From Mesorhizobium xinjiangense (lineage in GTDB: Bacteria; Pseudomonadota; Alphaproteobacteria; Rhizobiales; Rhizobiaceae), in NCBI RefSeq assembly GCF_009749525.1, contig NZ_WOAC01000006.1, forward strand, positions 62,001 through 126,000: 64,000 nucleotides of DNA, in the 5' to 3' direction. Within the stretch, counting starts at the first letter, position 1. Every line of letters begins with the position of its first letter. The notes beneath the pieces are model-generated. The model saw only the letters and a list, made by a program, of their open reading frames with translations, was not told the DNA's origin and did not search any database. A program made the position numbers and the translations under genes. Shown piece by piece: positions 16,833 through 29,441 of the stretch.

Positions 16833-17126
16833 ACCGAAAAAATGCCGCCCGACGATCAGAACCGCCGTGCCGCCCAGAAACAGGCTCATCATGCCGCCGC
16901 GCAGCGCAATCAGCGCCGCCGCCACGAGTGCGAGAATTTCGGCTGGCCCGGCCGTCAGCACGGCCGGCGCCACGAGCGTCGTCAGCACCGCCGCCGGCAC
17001 GGCGTTGAGGCCGGCCTCCACGCGCGGATGGACGTGCTCGAAGCGCGAGAGCACCAGGTGGCCGCCGGCCCGCGTCAGATAGGTGAAGACGGCGCCGGCG
17101 ACGATGATCCAGAACGTCGTGCTCAT
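16830..17126 (-). CDS. azlD: AzlD family branched-chain amino acid exporter subunit
   Basis: A 98-residue, almost entirely hydrophobic protein with about four membrane helices, matching AzlD, the small partner of AzlC in branched-chain amino acid export. The start TTFWIIVAGAVFTYLTRAGG is typical. Its ATG (17126) overlaps the azlC stop by four bases (ATGA), indicating translational coupling. The 3' end touches repeat copy C. Confidence 0.85.
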   Translation of the reverse strand: MSTTFWIIVAGAVFTYLTRAGGHLVLSRFEHVHPRVEAGLNAVPAAVLTTLVAPAVLTAGPAEILALVAAALIALRGGMMSLFLGGTAVLIVGRHFFG

Positions 17127-17884
17127 ACTTCCTCTCCCGCATCTTCGGCCGGCGGATCCTGGTAGTCGGCGATCGCTTCCTGCGTCGGCGGCATCATGGC
17201 GGCAAGCGCGACGCCGGCCGCCGCCCCGATCGAGACATGCCAGGGCGAGCCGACGTAGAGATAAGCGAGGATCGAGGCTGCACTGCTTGCCAGCACGATC
17301 GGCAGCCACAGCGGGCGCTTGCGAAAGCCCATGACGAGGCCGAGAAAATAGATCGGCAGCAGGAAGTCTATCCCCAGCGCATGCGTGTCGGGCAAGAGCC
17401 GGCTGAACGACGCGCCGACCCAGGAATCGACGACCCACATGACATAGATCGGCGTCGCCATGCCCATATACCAGGAAAACCCGATCGTGCCGCCCTGCTC
17501 GCCCTGGCGTTCGGCCTCGGCATATTGCGGGTCGACCAGGAAGAAGAAGCCGACGAGGCGCTGCCAGGATGTCCAGTGACCGATCCGCCGGCCGACAGCC
17601 GCCGAATAGAGCACATGGCGGAAATTGACCGCCACGATCGACAGCACGATCACCCACGGGGCGATCGTCTGGCCGAAAAGATCGATGCCGACCATCTGGC
17701 TGGCGCCGGCATAGATGGTCGCGCTCATGAACACGACTTCCCAGACGCTGAGCCCGTTCTGCACCGCGAGCGCGCCGAACAGGACACCGAATGGCGCCGA
17801 GGCGACCATGACGGGCACGCCGAGACGGAAGCCGCGCCAGTAGTCCGACGCGGCGGATGTCTCGGTGTAGCTTTGAACGGACAT
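17123..17884 (-). CDS. azlC: AzlC family branched-chain amino acid permease
   Basis: A 253-residue inner-membrane protein with about seven hydrophobic segments, the large subunit of the AzlCD exporter. The family block APFGVLFGALAVQNGLSVWE near residue 30 is followed by SATIYAGASQM; RHVLYSAAVG and FFLVDPQYA are further conserved stretches. It is followed by azlD with a four-base overlap. Substrates other than leucine, isoleucine and valine analogues cannot be excluded. Confidence 0.9.
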   Translation of the reverse strand: MSVQSYTETSAASDYWRGFRLGVPVMVASAPFGVLFGALAVQNGLSVWEVVFMSATIYAGASQMVGIDLFGQTIAPWVIVLSIVAVNFRHVLYSAAVGRRIGHWTSWQRLVGFFFLVDPQYAEAERQGEQGGTIGFSWYMGMATPIYVMWVVDSWVGASFSRLLPDTHALGIDFLLPIYFLGLVMGFRKRPLWLPIVLASSAASILAYLYVGSPWHVSIGAAAGVALAAMMPPTQEAIADYQDPPAEDAGEEV

Positions 17885-18051
17885 GCAGGCTCCTCCGGAT
17901 CAGCGCTATGTAGGTAGGCCGGCCCGGCCTGTCACATGAAAATGATTGAGCCAACCATCAACCGCGATGATGACCGCGCGGCAAGCGCCAGGGTTGGATG
18001 CACCGGCTCGCGCTGCGCTTCAGGGTTGATGGCGATGCCGTTTGTCGCCCC

Positions 18052-20205
<2,154 letters not shown>

Positions 20206-20226
20206 CTACACCCTACGCCGCTCCGC

Positions 20227-21903
20227 TCAAGATGCGGCCGCGCCGTTTTCAACCAGCAAACGGCCGGCTGCTGCCCGCGCTTCGTCAGTAATGGTCGCGC
20301 CGGCCAGCATTCGGGCGATCTCCTCCTGCCGGGCGTGGCGCGCCAGTTCCTCGACGCCCGTGGCGACACGGTCGGCGCCGCCGGCCTTGGAGATCAGGAA
20401 ATGGCTCGACGCGCGTGCCGCCACCTGCGGCGCATGGGTCACCGAAAGCACCTGCACGCGCTCGGCCAGGCGCGCCAGGCGCTGGCCGATGGCGTCCGCC
20501 ACGGCGCCGCCCACACCGGTGTCGATCTCGTCGAAGACGAGCGTCGGGGCAGACCCCCGGTCGGCCAAAACCACCTTCAGCGCCAGCAGGAACCGCGACA
20601 ACTCACCGCCCGAGGCGACCTTGAGCAGCGGTCCGGGTCTCGATCCCGGATTGGTCCTCACCCAGAACTCGACCTGGTCGATGCCATCTTCGTGCCTGTC
20701 CTCAACTTCGCTCGCCACCTGCACGATGAATTCGGCGCGTTCCAGCTTCAAGGCCGGCAGTTCGGCCATCACCGAGCGCGCAAGCTCGTCGGCCGCCTGC
20801 CCGCGCGCCTCGGACAATCGCTGCGCGACGGCGTCATAGGCCTCGCGGCGCGCCGCCGCGTCCGTTTGCAGCGATTGCAGGCGCTCCTCGCCGGCATCGA
20901 GATCGGCCAGATCGGCATCCATGCGCTCGCGCAGTGCGGCCAGCTCATCCACCGCGACATTGTGCTTGCGGGCCGCCGCGCGCAGGGCAAAGAGCCGTTC
21001 CTCGGCTTCCTCCAGCCGCTTCGGGTCGAACTCGACCGCGCGCATGGCCTGGTCGATGCCGGTCTGGGCCGAATCCAGGGCGACCAGCGCCTCGTCGATC
21101 GCCTTGACGATATCGTCGAGAAGACCGGGCACCTCGGCGGATTTGCGTTCCAGCCGGCGCACCAGGCTCGACAGCTGCGCCACCGGCGAGGCCGAACCGG
21201 AAAACAGCTCCTGCGCCTCGTTGATGTCTGCCGCGATCTTTTCCGCCTTCATCATGGAGGAGCGCATGCCGGCAAGCTCGGTCTCCTCGCCCTCCACCGG
21301 GGCGAGCGTGTGGAGTTCTTCGACCGAAGCGCGCAGATAGTCGGCTTCGCGCGCCGCCGCCTCGACCTTCGCGCGATGGCGCACAAGCGCCGTCTCCGCT
21401 TCCCGCCAGGCCGTCCACGCCTCGCGCACCTCGCGAACGAGCGGCGTCAGACCGCCAAACAAATCCAGGAGATCGCGATGTGCCGCAGAATCGACCAGCA
21501 CGCGATCGTCGTGCTGGCCATGGATTTCGACCAGCAGGGTTCCGATGGCGCGCATCAGCGCCACGCTGGCCGGACGGTCGTTGATGAACACGCGCGTGCG
21601 GCCGTCCGCGGCCTGCACCCGGCGCAGGATGATATCCCCGTCATCCTCGATCGCATTTTCAGCAAGGGCTGCGCGCGCCGCATGTCCGGCGGGCACGTCG
21701 AAGACCGCGGTCACCTGTCCCTGCTGCACGCCCTGGCGCACCAGCGCGGCATCGCCGCGTCCGCCAAGCGCCAGTGACAGCGCGTCAAGCAAGATCGATT
21801 TGCCCGCCCCGGTTTCACCGGTCAGCACCGAAAGGCCGCTGGAGAATTCGATATCCAGCCGCTCGATCAGGACGATATCTCGGATCGCCAGTTGAACGAG
21901 CAT
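20227..21903 (-). CDS. recN: DNA repair protein RecN
   Basis: A 558-residue SMC-like ATPase acting early in double-strand-break repair. Walker A GETGAGKS is at 29-36. A central coiled-coil region rich in Ala/Glu/Arg is split by the hinge-like zone, followed by the ABC signature VASGGELSRFLLALK and Walker B TLVFDEIDTGVGG near residue 455. The D/H-loop region is VLSVTHAPQVAA. It lies between bamD (15-base gap) and ligA, an order common in rhizobia, so expression is probably coupled to the upstream envelope genes. Confidence 0.95.
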   Translation of the reverse strand: MLVQLAIRDIVLIERLDIEFSSGLSVLTGETGAGKSILLDALSLALGGRGDAALVRQGVQQGQVTAVFDVPAGHAARAALAENAIEDDGDIILRRVQAADGRTRVFINDRPASVALMRAIGTLLVEIHGQHDDRVLVDSAAHRDLLDLFGGLTPLVREVREAWTAWREAETALVRHRAKVEAAAREADYLRASVEELHTLAPVEGEETELAGMRSSMMKAEKIAADINEAQELFSGSASPVAQLSSLVRRLERKSAEVPGLLDDIVKAIDEALVALDSAQTGIDQAMRAVEFDPKRLEEAEERLFALRAAARKHNVAVDELAALRERMDADLADLDAGEERLQSLQTDAAARREAYDAVAQRLSEARGQAADELARSVMAELPALKLERAEFIVQVASEVEDRHEDGIDQVEFWVRTNPGSRPGPLLKVASGGELSRFLLALKVVLADRGSAPTLVFDEIDTGVGGAVADAIGQRLARLAERVQVLSVTHAPQVAARASSHFLISKAGGADRVATGVEELARHARQEEIARMLAGATITDEARAAAGRLLVENGAAAS

Positions 21904-21918
21904 GTCCCCCCCGGCGCT

Positions 21919-22785
21919 TCAGCCGCCAATAATGGCCCGCCCGGCCTGTGACAACCATGATCCCTTGCTCTCGCGCGGCTCGAGCCCGCCGCTCTGCAAC
22001 AGCGCGTAGGAATCCTTGTACCACTGGCTGTCGGGATAGTTGTGGCCGAGCACGGCCGCCGCCGTTTGCGCCTCGGACGCCAGGCCCATGGCGAAATAGG
22101 CTTCGGTCAGGCGTGCCAACGCCTCTTCCACATGCCTTGTGTCGGAATATGATTCGACGACAACGCGGAAGCGCTTTACGGCGGCAATGTATTCGCGGCG
22201 CTCGAGATAATAGCGGCCGATCTGCATTTCCTTGCCGGCAAGCTGGTCGCGCGCGAAGCGGATCTTGGTTTGAGCGTCCTCGACATATTCGGACTCCGGC
22301 CAGCGCGTGACAAGCTCCTCCATCGTCTGGATGGTCTTGCGCGCATCGGCCTGGTCCTGGGTCACGTCGCGGATCTGCCGGTAATAGCTCAGCCCCACGA
22401 TATACTGGGCATAGGCCGCATCCTCGGTCGAGGGATAGAGCGAGACATAACGCTTACCGGCGTTGATGGCTTCCTGGTAGTTGCCCTGGCGGTAGTTGGC
22501 GAAGGCGCCCATGACCATCGCCTTGCGGGCATATTCCGAATAGGGGTGCTGTCGATCGACCGCGTCGAACTTCGCGATGGCTTCCTTCATGCGGCCGGCG
22601 TTCAGATTGGCCAGGCCCTGATTGTAGAGCGTGTCCGCCGGCTGGATATCCTCGACATAGGTGGCCAGATCAATATCGTCATCGGAGGCGCAGGCCGTGA
22701 GCACAAGCGGCAACACGATCGCGGACGCGGCAAGCAGCCTCAGCCGCGCCGGACCTGGACGTCTGACAGGTCGCTTTGAAGACAT
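21919..22785 (-). CDS. bamD: Outer membrane assembly lipoprotein BamD
   Basis: A 288-residue outer-membrane lipoprotein of the BAM complex that inserts beta-barrel proteins. The signal peptide ends in the lipobox VLTAC, with C32 the lipidated residue. TPR-type repeats follow ([20 protein letters not shown], then [20 protein letters not shown] and the [11 protein letters not shown] helix pair), as in the ComL/YfiO family. The ATG at 22785 ([11 protein letters not shown]) is preferred over one at 22809 because it gives a normal signal sequence. It sits 116 bases after lpxC and 15 before recN. Confidence 0.92.
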   Translation of the reverse strand: MSSKRPVRRPGPARLRLLAASAIVLPLVLTACASDDDIDLATYVEDIQPADTLYNQGLANLNAGRMKEAIAKFDAVDRQHPYSEYARKAMVMGAFANYRQGNYQEAINAGKRYVSLYPSTEDAAYAQYIVGLSYYRQIRDVTQDQADARKTIQTMEELVTRWPESEYVEDAQTKIRFARDQLAGKEMQIGRYYLERREYIAAVKRFRVVVESYSDTRHVEEALARLTEAYFAMGLASEAQTAAAVLGHNYPDSQWYKDSYALLQSGGLEPRESKGSWLSQAGRAIIGG

Positions 22786-22901
22786 TTGTGGCCCTAATCC
22801 CTCTGCCATGCATGACGGACACCCCGCCCGCCGCCATTAATCACAGCCGGATGCCTCGGGCAACGCTATCGCGCCGCAATCGCGCAAATTTGTGGCAATG
22901 T

Positions 22902-23852
22902 CTAAAGTGCCCAAGGCACAAATACGGGTGCATTGACGGCAATCAGTTCGGCTGAACGGCCGCGCTCGCGGCGCGTCGTCTCGACGATCTCGAAGGCGCT
23001 GCGATCGGAAAGCAGCCTGCGCAGGGCGGCCGCATTCAGCCTGTGACCGCCGCGATAGGAACGGAAGCAGCCAATGAAGCGTGCACCGGCCAATGCAAGA
23101 TCGCCCATGGCGTCCAGCGTCTTATGGCGCACGAACTCATCGGCGAAACGCAAGCCTTCCATATTGATCACCCGGTCGTCATCGCCGATGACCACGGAAT
23201 TCTCCAGGGAGGAGCCGAGCGCATAGCCGGCTGCCCACAACCGCTCCACGTCCTTCATGAACCCGAAGGTGCGGGCCCGCGCAATGTCACGCTTGAACGT
23301 CTCCGCGCCCATATTGCCGGCATAGATCTGCCGCCCGATCGCCGCGCTCTCGAAATCGATCTCGACTTCGAATCGGGTCCCGCTATGGGGAAGGAACTCC
23401 GCCCATGACGCGCCGCTCTCGATGCGCACCGGCTTGATGACACGGATATAGCGCCGCTTGGCCTCCAGCGTACGGATGCCCGCCTGTTCGAAGGCGTCGA
23501 CGAATGGCTGGGCGCTGCCGTCGAGAACCGGAACTTCCGGGCCATCGATCTCGATCGACATGTTGTCGATGCCGAGCCCGAAGACCGTCGCCATGAGGTG
23601 TTCCACCGTCGCCACGTGAAGACCGGCCGGATCACCAAGGATCGTGCTCAGGTCGGTGCCGCCAATTTCCGATACCAGGGCACGAATCTCGTGCGACGCG
23701 TCAGCCGCGTCGATACGGCTGAACACGATGCCCATATCCGCGTCGGCCGGACTGAAATGAATGGTGACGGCTTTGCCGCTATGCACGCCGATACCTGACA
23801 GAGATACGCGCGTACTAAGTGTCGTCTGATACTCGTGCAATTCTATTCCCAT
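22902..23852 (-). CDS. lpxC: UDP-3-O-acyl-N-acetylglucosamine deacetylase
   Basis: A 316-residue zinc amidase catalysing the committed step of lipid A synthesis. The zinc ligands are H85 (TVEHLMATVFGL), H243 and D247 (VRHKTLDAMGD), and the catalytic histidine is H270 (GGHRLNAAALR). The start MGIELHEYQTTLSTRVSLSG is the canonical family N-terminus. It follows ftsZ after a 322-base gap, the order seen in most proteobacteria. Confidence 0.96.
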   Translation of the reverse strand: MGIELHEYQTTLSTRVSLSGIGVHSGKAVTIHFSPADADMGIVFSRIDAADASHEIRALVSEIGGTDLSTILGDPAGLHVATVEHLMATVFGLGIDNMSIEIDGPEVPVLDGSAQPFVDAFEQAGIRTLEAKRRYIRVIKPVRIESGASWAEFLPHSGTRFEVEIDFESAAIGRQIYAGNMGAETFKRDIARARTFGFMKDVERLWAAGYALGSSLENSVVIGDDDRVINMEGLRFADEFVRHKTLDAMGDLALAGARFIGCFRSYRGGHRLNAAALRRLLSDRSAFEIVETTRRERGRSAELIAVNAPVFVPWAL

Positions 23853-24174
23853 GGCCCGCCCCGTTCAAACCGCCGGTCCAAAACTCACCCGGCAGCCCTG
23901 ACAATCGCAATCCGAAGGAACCTCATCCCCACAATACCTTCGGCAGCGTACAAACATCGGGTTGGAAGATAGTGATCCCACTAAACGACTCCAAATCACG
24001 GTTTCTTACTCATTGTTACGGTAGATAACCATTTGGAACGACATATAACGAATTGTTTTTACTTATCTTTTCGTATCGCGGGCCGGACAGTTCGTCCGGC
24101 CTGAGAGCCCACTGCGACAAATTGGCCGGAGATGATCCGCGGCGCTCCGCGACTCGCTTCGCGCCGCGGAGAAA
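23853..24174. other. ftsZ-lpxC intergenic region
   Basis: A gap of 322 bases, AT-rich in its centre (about 23930-24080) compared with its surroundings, so it probably holds an lpxC promoter, although no -35/-10 pair is good enough to mark. Two GC-rich hairpins lie just downstream of the ftsZ stop: arms TCCGCGGCGC (24136-24145) with GCGCCGCGGA (24161-24170), and GGCCGGAC (24081-24088) with GTCCGGCC (24094-24101). Neither is followed by a T-tract on the minus strand, so terminator function is uncertain. Confidence 0.5.
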
Positions 24175-25899
24175 TCAGTTGGCCTGGCGGCGCAGAAACG
24201 CAGGAATCTCAAGCTGATCCTCGTCCTGCGACTGCCTGGGTGCAGGAGCCGCCTGCTGCTGGTCGGCCTGATGCCCGCGCTGCGGTGCATAGAGTTCCGC
24301 ATCCGGCGCAGACAGCTTGCGGGTCTGCGTCGCCTGCTGGCGCAACTGCGGCTCGCGCGGCTGTGCCGCCTGCAGACGGGCCGGCTCTTCCTCGCGTCGC
24401 GACAGGCCGGTCGTCAAACGCTTGAGCAGGCCCATCGGACCGCGCTCGTCATGCGCTTCCTGCGGCCGCGACTGCGCTTCGATGGCGTCCTTCACGACAG
24501 GAGGAAAATCCTCGACGCGCGGCATGCGCGGCGGCGCCACCGGTTCGCCTGCCTGCATCTCGTGCTGAGGCTGCTGGTATTGCGGTTGCTGTTGCGGCTG
24601 GGCCTGACGCATCGGCTCGGCCTGCATGGCGACCGCGGCCTGGCCGTGCGCAACAGCGCGGGCGGGCGCTTCGGCCACCTGCTGCGGCGCCTGGAAGATG
24701 CGGCTTTGCGGGCGGAAGTCATTGTCGGCGGCCGCCTGGCGGATCTGCGCCTGGGCCGCAGTGCGCTCGGCATCGCGGATCGCGTCGGCGACCGGGTCCT
24801 GAATCTGCCGGGCGCCATGGCCCTGCGGCAGGCCGCCGGCGACGACACGTCCGTCATCGGCCGCCGGGCGCGGTGCGGGTTTGCCCTGCTGCTGCTGGCG
24901 GATCTCGATCGGGCCGCTGTTGATCTCCTCGGCCGACTTGTCGATGCCGGTGGCGACGACGGAAACCCTGATGACGCCTTCCAGTTCCTCGTCGAACGTC
25001 GCGCCCAGGATGATGTTGGCCTCCTGATCCACTTCCTCGCGAATGCGGGTCGCCGCCTCGTCGACCTCGAACAGGGTCAGGTCGCGCCCGCCGGTGATCG
25101 AGATCAGCAGGCCCCTGGCGCCCTTCATCGAGCTCTCATCAAGCAGCGGATTGGCGATCGCAGCCTCGGCCGCGGCCATCGCGCGGCCCTCGCCGGACGC
25201 CTCGCCGGTACCCATCATCGCCTTGCCCATCTCGCGCATCACCGAGCGAACGTCGGCGAAATCGAGATTGATCAGGCCTTCCTTGACCATCAGGTCCGTG
25301 ATGCAGGCAACGCCCGAATACAGAACCTGGTCGGCCATCGCGAAAGCGTCGGCGAAGGTGGTCTTGTCGTTGGCGATCCGGAACAGGTTCTGGTTGGGAA
25401 TGACGATCAGCGTATCGACATTCTTCTGCAGTTCCTCGATGCCGACATCGGCGGTCTTCATGCGCCGCTGGCCCTCGAAATGAAACGGCTTGGTGACGAC
25501 GCCCACGGTGAGGATGCCCTTTTCGCGCGCCGCGCGCGCAACCACCGGCGCGGCCCCCGTGCCGGTACCGCCGCCCATGCCCGCCGTGACGAAGCACATA
25601 TGGGTCGACGCCAGGTGATCGACGATTTCGTCGATGCATTCCTCGGCCGCCGCGCGCCCGACTTCGGGCTGCGAGCCGGCGCCCAGGCCCTCCGTCACAT
25701 GCGCGCCGAGTTGCACCAGCCGCTCGGCCTTGGACTGGGTCAACGCCTGCGCATCGGTGTTGGCAACGACGAACTCAACACCTTGCAGGCCCGCCGTGAT
25801 CATGTTGTTGACGGCATTGCCGCCGCCGCCGCCAACGCCGAAAACGGTAATCCGGGGCTTGAGCTCGGTGATATCCGGCTTTTGCAGATTGATGGTCAT
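24175..25899 (-). CDS. ftsZ: Cell division protein FtsZ (long-linker alphaproteobacterial form)
   Basis: A 574-residue tubulin homologue that polymerises with GTP into the division ring. The GTP-binding G-box [11 protein letters not shown] is at 109-119, with [13 protein letters not shown] at 21-33 and the T7 loop NLDFADV at 211-217. After the globular core (about 320 residues) comes an intrinsically disordered linker of about 230 residues rich in Gln, Ala and Pro. The C-terminal peptide [12 protein letters not shown] binds FtsA and other partners. E. coli FtsZ has 383 residues; long linkers are normal in rhizobia. The ATG at 25899 has AAGGACGAGGAC upstream. The gene follows ftsA by 68 bases. 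Confidence 0.97.
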   Translation of the reverse strand: MTINLQKPDITELKPRITVFGVGGGGGNAVNNMITAGLQGVEFVVANTDAQALTQSKAERLVQLGAHVTEGLGAGSQPEVGRAAAEECIDEIVDHLASTHMCFVTAGMGGGTGTGAAPVVARAAREKGILTVGVVTKPFHFEGQRRMKTADVGIEELQKNVDTLIVIPNQNLFRIANDKTTFADAFAMADQVLYSGVACITDLMVKEGLINLDFADVRSVMREMGKAMMGTGEASGEGRAMAAAEAAIANPLLDESSMKGARGLLISITGGRDLTLFEVDEAATRIREEVDQEANIILGATFDEELEGVIRVSVVATGIDKSAEEINSGPIEIRQQQQGKPAPRPAADDGRVVAGGLPQGHGARQIQDPVADAIRDAERTAAQAQIRQAAADNDFRPQSRIFQAPQQVAEAPARAVAHGQAAVAMQAEPMRQAQPQQQPQYQQPQHEMQAGEPVAPPRMPRVEDFPPVVKDAIEAQSRPQEAHDERGPMGLLKRLTTGLSRREEEPARLQAAQPREPQLRQQATQTRKLSAPDAELYAPQRGHQADQQQAAPAPRQSQDEDQLEIPAFLRRQAN

Positions 25900-25967
25900 G
25901 TCCTCGTCCTTTTCGCCTAACTTGGCCGCATCGCCGCAGCGGCCTACCGGGGGCTCGCGCCCGATCT

Positions 25968-27278
25968 CTAGAAACTGTCTCTCAACCACTCACTTACGCG
26001 GTGAATACGCCCGCCTGTGCCCGTCGCCCGTGCGCGCAGGAAGCCCGACACACGGCTGTTCTCATAAGCTGCGACCTGCGGATAGATCATCAGCCCGACG
26101 ACGGATGCGAAGGCGGGTCCCTTCGCCGCCTCCGGCAGACCGGCCACGCCCAGCGGCCTGCCAATACGCACATTGCGGCCCAGAATGCGGCGCGCCACCT
26201 CGGGCATGCCGGCTAACTGACTGGCGCCGCCGGTCAGCACGACACGCTTGCCGACCGTCGCCCCGTAACCCGAACGATTAAGTTTCTCGCGCAGCAGCTC
26301 CAGCGTCTCCTCGACGCGCGCGCGGATGATTCGCGTCATCACCGAACGCGGGACCTGCAGCGGTCCGTCGTTGTCGTCGCCGCCGACCGGCGGCACATTG
26401 ACGATGTCACGGTCGTCGGCCACGCTCGGCAGCGCCGAACCGTGCATCACCTTGAAACGCTCCGCATTCTCGACACTCGTCGACAGGCCGCGCGCCATGT
26501 CCATCGTCACGTGGTTGCCGCCGACCGGGATCGAATCTGCATGCACGAACTTGCCGTCGGCGAAGATGGAAATGCTGGTCGTCCCGCCGCCCATGTCGAT
26601 GCAGGCCGCGCCCAGTTCCGCCTCGTCGTCGACCAGCGCGGCAAGCCCGCTCGCATAAGGCGTTGCGACCATGCGTTCGACCGATAGATGAGACCGATTG
26701 ATGCACAGTTCGAGATTGCGCATCGGCGCGGCGTCGCCCGTCACGACATGCATGTCGACGCCAAGCGTGTCGCCGACCATGCCGCGCGGATCGCGAATGC
26801 CGCGCTCGGCATCCAGCGCGAACCCGACGGCCAGCGAATGAACGACCTCGCGCTCGGCCTGCAGGGCCCGTTTGGCGCCGGCGGCAAGCACGCGCTTGAT
26901 GTCCCCCGGCTCGACCTCGTGACCGCCCAGATTGATCGTCGCGGTCGCGATATCGCCCTTCAGGCGGCCGGCGGACAGATTGACGATCAGCGAATCGACC
27001 GTCAGCCCGGCCATGCGTTCCGCAGCATCGACGGCCAGCCGGATCGACTGCTCGGCCTTGTCGAGATCGATCACCATACCCGACTTGACGCCACGCGAGC
27101 GCTGATGGCCGATGCCGATGACCCGCACCTCATGCGTGCGCCCGCGCAGGATCTCGTTGCCGTCGCACGGCTTGAGCTTGGCAATGATGCAGCAGATCTT
27201 GCTCGATCCGACATCGAGCACCGTCACGATGCCGGAACGTTTTGCCGTATGGCCGCGCGAAGAACCGAGCCAGTTCAT
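25968..27278 (-). CDS. ftsA: Cell division protein FtsA
   Basis: A 436-residue actin-like ATPase that tethers FtsZ to the membrane. [18 protein letters not shown] at the N-terminus is phosphate loop 1, [17 protein letters not shown] (about 220) is phosphate loop 2, and [17 protein letters not shown] (about 355) is the adenosine motif. The C-terminal residues [10 protein letters not shown] form the amphipathic membrane-targeting helix. The ATG at 27278 follows GGGGAGG and overlaps the ftsQ stop in ATGA fashion. Confidence 0.96.
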   Translation of the reverse strand: MNWLGSSRGHTAKRSGIVTVLDVGSSKICCIIAKLKPCDGNEILRGRTHEVRVIGIGHQRSRGVKSGMVIDLDKAEQSIRLAVDAAERMAGLTVDSLIVNLSAGRLKGDIATATINLGGHEVEPGDIKRVLAAGAKRALQAEREVVHSLAVGFALDAERGIRDPRGMVGDTLGVDMHVVTGDAAPMRNLELCINRSHLSVERMVATPYASGLAALVDDEAELGAACIDMGGGTTSISIFADGKFVHADSIPVGGNHVTMDMARGLSTSVENAERFKVMHGSALPSVADDRDIVNVPPVGGDDNDGPLQVPRSVMTRIIRARVEETLELLREKLNRSGYGATVGKRVVLTGGASQLAGMPEVARRILGRNVRIGRPLGVAGLPEAAKGPAFASVVGLMIYPQVAAYENSRVSGFLRARATGTGGRIHRVSEWLRDSF

Positions 27279-28204
27279 ATACGCCTCCCCGAAGCGCCCT
27301 TGAGGCGTTGCTTCAGCGCCGCTTCTCGCTTTTCGACCGCATCGGGGGTGAGCTGCACGACGAACCGGTCCTCGATGCGCAAATCGACCGCAGCGATATC
27401 GCGCGACAGAAGTCCCTGGCGCGCATCGACCGCCAGCAGATCGTCGATCGCGGCACCAACATCCTTTTCGGGAAGTCTCAGCGTCACGCCGTTGGCCAAA
27501 CGCAGATCCCACCGACGGTCGGCGACGCGCACGTAGCCCTTGACGCGGTCCGCCAGCACCGGCCGGCCGGCGACCATGGCCACGATATCCCGCGCCTCTT
27601 CCGGCGCGCCCCGGCCGACGACCAGCGGCAACGCCGCGTGACCGCCCCGAAACGGCGCGATCACCTTCCCCGAGCGCTCGATGAGCGACAATTCACTGCC
27701 GTGCTGCCATATCGCGAAGGCATCCTTCTCCTCGACCACCACCTCGAGCTGATCGGGATAGATCTTGCGCACCGATGCCGATTGCACCCATGGCAGCGCC
27801 GCCACCCGGTCGCGCGCAGCCGCGGCATCAAAGCCGACCAGCGACGTCCAGCCGTTGAGCCCGACGGCGCCCAGAACGTCGATCTCCGAGAGTTCGCGCA
27901 AGCCGGAAATATGCACATCGTCGACCGCGAATCCGCCTTGCGCCGTCACGGTCTGGATCACGGCGTTCGAATGCCCGCCCAGAACGACACCATAGGCGGC
28001 GGTCGCGCCAAAAAGCACTGCAGTCAGGGCTGTCGCAGCGAAGGGCGGAACAGGCAGGCCATCGAGGTCGATACGCGACAACGCACGTACCGGACGACGA
28101 AGCCAGCGCGGCAAAACAATTCGATTGCCGACAGCAGCCGACACCAGGAAACGCCCGGACATCGCCTCCTGCCTGCCATCCTGCCTCGACTTCAACGCGA
28201 ACAC
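27275..28204 (-). CDS. ftsQ: Cell division protein FtsQ
   Basis: A 309-residue bitopic membrane protein that links the early and late divisome. A basic cytoplasmic N-terminus is followed by a transmembrane helix near residues 50-75 ([20 protein letters not shown]), a POTRA domain ([23 protein letters not shown]) and the FtsQ domain ([21 protein letters not shown]). A GTG at 28204 with GGAGGA seven bases upstream is the likely start ([10 protein letters not shown]). This start overlaps the end of ddl by 13 bases, and the stop overlaps ftsA by four. Confidence 0.92.
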   Translation of the reverse strand: MFALKSRQDGRQEAMSGRFLVSAAVGNRIVLPRWLRRPVRALSRIDLDGLPVPPFAATALTAVLFGATAAYGVVLGGHSNAVIQTVTAQGGFAVDDVHISGLRELSEIDVLGAVGLNGWTSLVGFDAAAARDRVAALPWVQSASVRKIYPDQLEVVVEEKDAFAIWQHGSELSLIERSGKVIAPFRGGHAALPLVVGRGAPEEARDIVAMVAGRPVLADRVKGYVRVADRRWDLRLANGVTLRLPEKDVGAAIDDLLAVDARQGLLSRDIAAVDLRIEDRFVVQLTPDAVEKREAALKQRLKGASGRRI

Positions 28205-29118
28205 GATGCGTCCTCCACCATCCAACGCAGCAACTCACCAAATCCATGCCCCGCCTGGGCTGCGATTTCAGGCACCAGCGACGTCGGCGTCATGCCGGGC
28301 TGGGTATTGACTTCAAGCCAGATGAGTTCGCCATCTTCCGAATGGCGCTCGTCGAAGCGGAAGTCCGACCGGGACACGCCCCGGCAGCCGATGGCTTGAT
28401 GTGCCTTGAGCGCCAGTGTCTCAATTTTTTGGTAAATATTCGGTGAAACTTTTGCCGGGCATTCGTGTTTGGAGCCGCCGGGAGCGTATTTTGAATCGTA
28501 ATCGTAAAAAGCGTGACCGATGGGCAGAATTTCCGCCACGCCAAGCACTTTTTCGCCCATGACGGCGCATGTGAACTCGCGCCCCGGAATGTAGCGCTCG
28601 ACCATGACCGCGTCGCCATAGCGCCACTCGTCGGACGCGATCACCTGCGGCGGACTGCCCTGCCCCTCCTGCACGATCACCACCCCGAAGCTCGACCCTT
28701 CATAAACCGGCTTGACCACATATGGCGGACGGACGGGGTGCTCGTTGCCGATCGCAAAGCGATCCATCACCCGCGATTCGGCCACGGGCACGCCGGCAAG
28801 CCCGACGATCTTCTTGGCCCGCTCCTTGTCCATGGCAAGGGCGGATGCCAGCACGCCGGAATGCGTGTAGGGGATCTGCAGAAATTCCAGAATGCCCTGG
28901 ATCGTGCCATCCTCGCCGAAAGGGCCGTGCAGCGCGTTGAACGCAACGTCGGGCTTCAGCTCCGCCAGGACCCGGGATACGTCGCGACCGACATCGACAC
29001 GGGTTACGCGGTAACCTTCCGCCTGAAGAGCATCGGCGCAGGCCTCGCCGGACGAGAGCGAAACGGGCCGCTCGGAGGAAAACCCTCCCAACAGAACGGC
29101 TACGTGCTTCCTCGTCAT
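28192..29118 (-). CDS. ddl: D-alanine--D-alanine ligase
   Basis: A 308-residue ATP-grasp ligase making the D-Ala-D-Ala end of the peptidoglycan stem. The N-terminus [19 protein letters not shown], then [30 protein letters not shown] and the metal/substrate block FRFDERH...[20 protein letters not shown] are all present. It lies in the cluster between murB and ftsQ, with a 323-base gap upstream of it and a 13-base overlap with ftsQ downstream. Confidence 0.96.
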   Translation of the reverse strand: MTRKHVAVLLGGFSSERPVSLSSGEACADALQAEGYRVTRVDVGRDVSRVLAELKPDVAFNALHGPFGEDGTIQGILEFLQIPYTHSGVLASALAMDKERAKKIVGLAGVPVAESRVMDRFAIGNEHPVRPPYVVKPVYEGSSFGVVIVQEGQGSPPQVIASDEWRYGDAVMVERYIPGREFTCAVMGEKVLGVAEILPIGHAFYDYDSKYAPGGSKHECPAKVSPNIYQKIETLALKAHQAIGCRGVSRSDFRFDERHSEDGELIWLEVNTQPGMTPTSLVPEIAAQAGHGFGELLRWMVEDASCSR

Positions 29119-29441
29119 GCCCCGCGCTTTCCTCTTTCCAACGGGTTGAGCCTGACGTTTCTCCGAATTGAATCCAGCCTCTCCGGCGGATGGACACCCC
29201 AGACCAATGCCGCAGCAGACGCGTCAAACGACTCAAATCAGGAAACGCTTTAACCCAAAGAATCAGAGGATTGATTTAGTGGCAAGTGCGGATTGCCGGG
29301 AGGGTCCGCAAAATGCCGTCCGCCGCCGCATGAAATGGCTTCAACCTACTGCAATCGCGGCCTTTTCTCTCCTCGTTCGGCGCGGTCATTTTTTGCAACA
29401 TCGCTGCAAATGGCGCCGCCGGCATGCGCGCCGGTTCCCGA
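29119..29441. other. murB-ddl intergenic region
   Basis: A gap of 323 bases, the largest break in the division/cell-wall cluster. Short open frames exist on both strands but none has a good ribosome-binding site or a recognisable product. Its size suggests a promoter for the ddl-ftsQ-ftsA-ftsZ part, but I see no convincing -35/-10 pair, hairpin or repeat. Confidence 0.4.

Noticed and set aside
24081-24170. ftsZ hairpins as rho-independent terminators
   Set aside because: Stems are good but neither has a T-tract on the minus strand, so I list them only in the intergenic entry.
24271-25920. A 549-codon plus-strand frame opposite ftsZ
   Set aside because: Antisense shadow. The minus strand encodes FtsZ with G-box, T7 loop and C-terminal peptide.
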